Assembly: GCA_046594105.1 (NCBI GenBank)
Contig: JBKJQB010000187.1
Coordinates: 1-5,935, forward strand
DNA length: 5,935 bases
Direction: 5' to 3'
Source: JBDSGC01 sp046594105
GTDB lineage: Bacteria > Acidobacteriota > Thermoanaerobaculia > Gp7-AA8
Under the pieces are notes generated by a model. The model ran no database searches and was not told the origin of the DNA. It saw only the letters and a program-made list of their open reading frames with translations. A program made the translations under genes and the position numbers. Below, in pieces: positions 5,527 to 5,935 of this stretch. Within the stretch, counting starts at the first letter, position 1. Each line of letters begins with the position of its first letter.

Positions 5527-5935
5527 CTAAAACAGATCGCTCTGTTTGCGCGCTGCGCTCAGCGGGTAATTCAGATGGGCGTAGGCCAGCCGGGTGGCTA
5601 CGCGGCCGCGGGGGGTGCGCTGCAGGAATCCGATCTGGATCAGGTAGGGCTCGTAGAGATCCTCGATCGTGCCGCGATCTTCGGCGATCGAGGAGCCGAG
5701 GGCGTTGAGGCCGACTGGTCCGCCGCCGAACCGTTCGATCACGGCGCTGAGGATCTTGCGGTCCACCTCGTCCAGTCCGTACTCATCCACCTCGAGCATC
5801 TGCAGCGCTTCGCGGGCAATGGCCACGTCGATGCTCCCCTCGTGCTTCACCTCGGCCACGTCGCGGACCCGGCGCAGCAACCGGTTGGCGATGCGTGGCG
5901 TGCCGCGCGCGCGCCGGGCGATCTCGTGCGCGCCG
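5527..5935 (-). CDS. ruvB: Holliday junction branch migration ATPase RuvB (C-terminal part)
   Basis: The last 135 residues of RuvB, the hexameric AAA+ motor that drives branch migration with RuvA before RuvC cleavage. The N-terminal ATPase core with Walker motifs lies beyond the window end. The visible part starts at GAHEIARRARGTPRIANRLL, the sensor-2/GTPR region. It continues with RRVRDVAEV, and then the C-terminal winged-helix DNA-binding domain: YGLDEVDRKILSAVIERF, GGGPVGLNALGSSIAED and YEPYLIQIGFLQRTPRGR. It ends in SDLF followed by TAG, a usual RuvB end. The reading frame is unbroken up to the window edge. The gene is followed on the same strand by the small XRE protein. Confidence 0.97.
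   Translation of the reverse strand, partial: GAHEIARRARGTPRIANRLLRRVRDVAEVKHEGSIDVAIAREALQMLEVDEYGLDEVDRKILSAVIERFGGGPVGLNALGSSIAEDRGTIEDLYEPYLIQIGFLQRTPRGRVATRLAYAHLNYPLSAARKQSDLF

Noticed and set aside
5225..5708. Plus-strand open frames across the XRE gene and ruvB end
   Set aside because: Both are antisense to convincing XRE and RuvB sequence and show no domain pattern.

Overview
The window is GC-rich bacterial chromosome. It carries a secreted S9-family peptidase, a RAYT-type HUH transposase with a long C-terminal extension, and a ruvB whose C-terminus is well conserved. The base composition and this gene mix would fit Acidobacteriota or a similar GC-rich lineage, but nothing here fixes the taxonomy, so that is a low-confidence guess.

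Layout from left to right. (1) 2-1891 (+): a complete, probably exported prolyl-oligopeptidase-family serine peptidase. Its stop codon lies inside a short direct repeat at the edge of a mobile element. (2) 1907-3306: a RAYT-type element. The 339-aa transposase (2112-3131, minus) has a conserved 205-bp noncoding block downstream and a structured 5' leader upstream. Perfect 20-bp inverted repeats built on GGGGTCAGGTC bound it. (3) 3374-4758 (minus): a two-gene operon, tetR followed by a stand-alone metallo-beta-lactamase-fold protein with flavodiiron-type metal ligands. The genes share an ATGA overlap and are driven by a near-consensus sigma70-type promoter at 4768-4795. (4) 4859-5232: a truncated second copy of the RAYT element in the same orientation. 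It keeps the noncoding block and the last 55 or so codons of the transposase, and matches copy 1 at roughly 89% by hand alignment. (5) 5274-5489 (minus): a 71-aa XRE/Cro-type helix-turn-helix protein. (6) 5527-5935 (minus): the C-terminal part of RuvB, running off the window end.

The tetR-MBL operon is therefore bracketed by two same-orientation copies of one RAYT-associated sequence family. The best candidate for something under-described is that repeat family: structured termini, a conserved noncoding block with base-paired elements preserved in both copies, partial unit duplications at every boundary, and a transposase leader that can form two mutually exclusive hairpins around its likely ribosome-binding site. 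RAYT transposases themselves are a known family. What may be new is this architecture and its possible role in moving or deleting the neighbouring operon.
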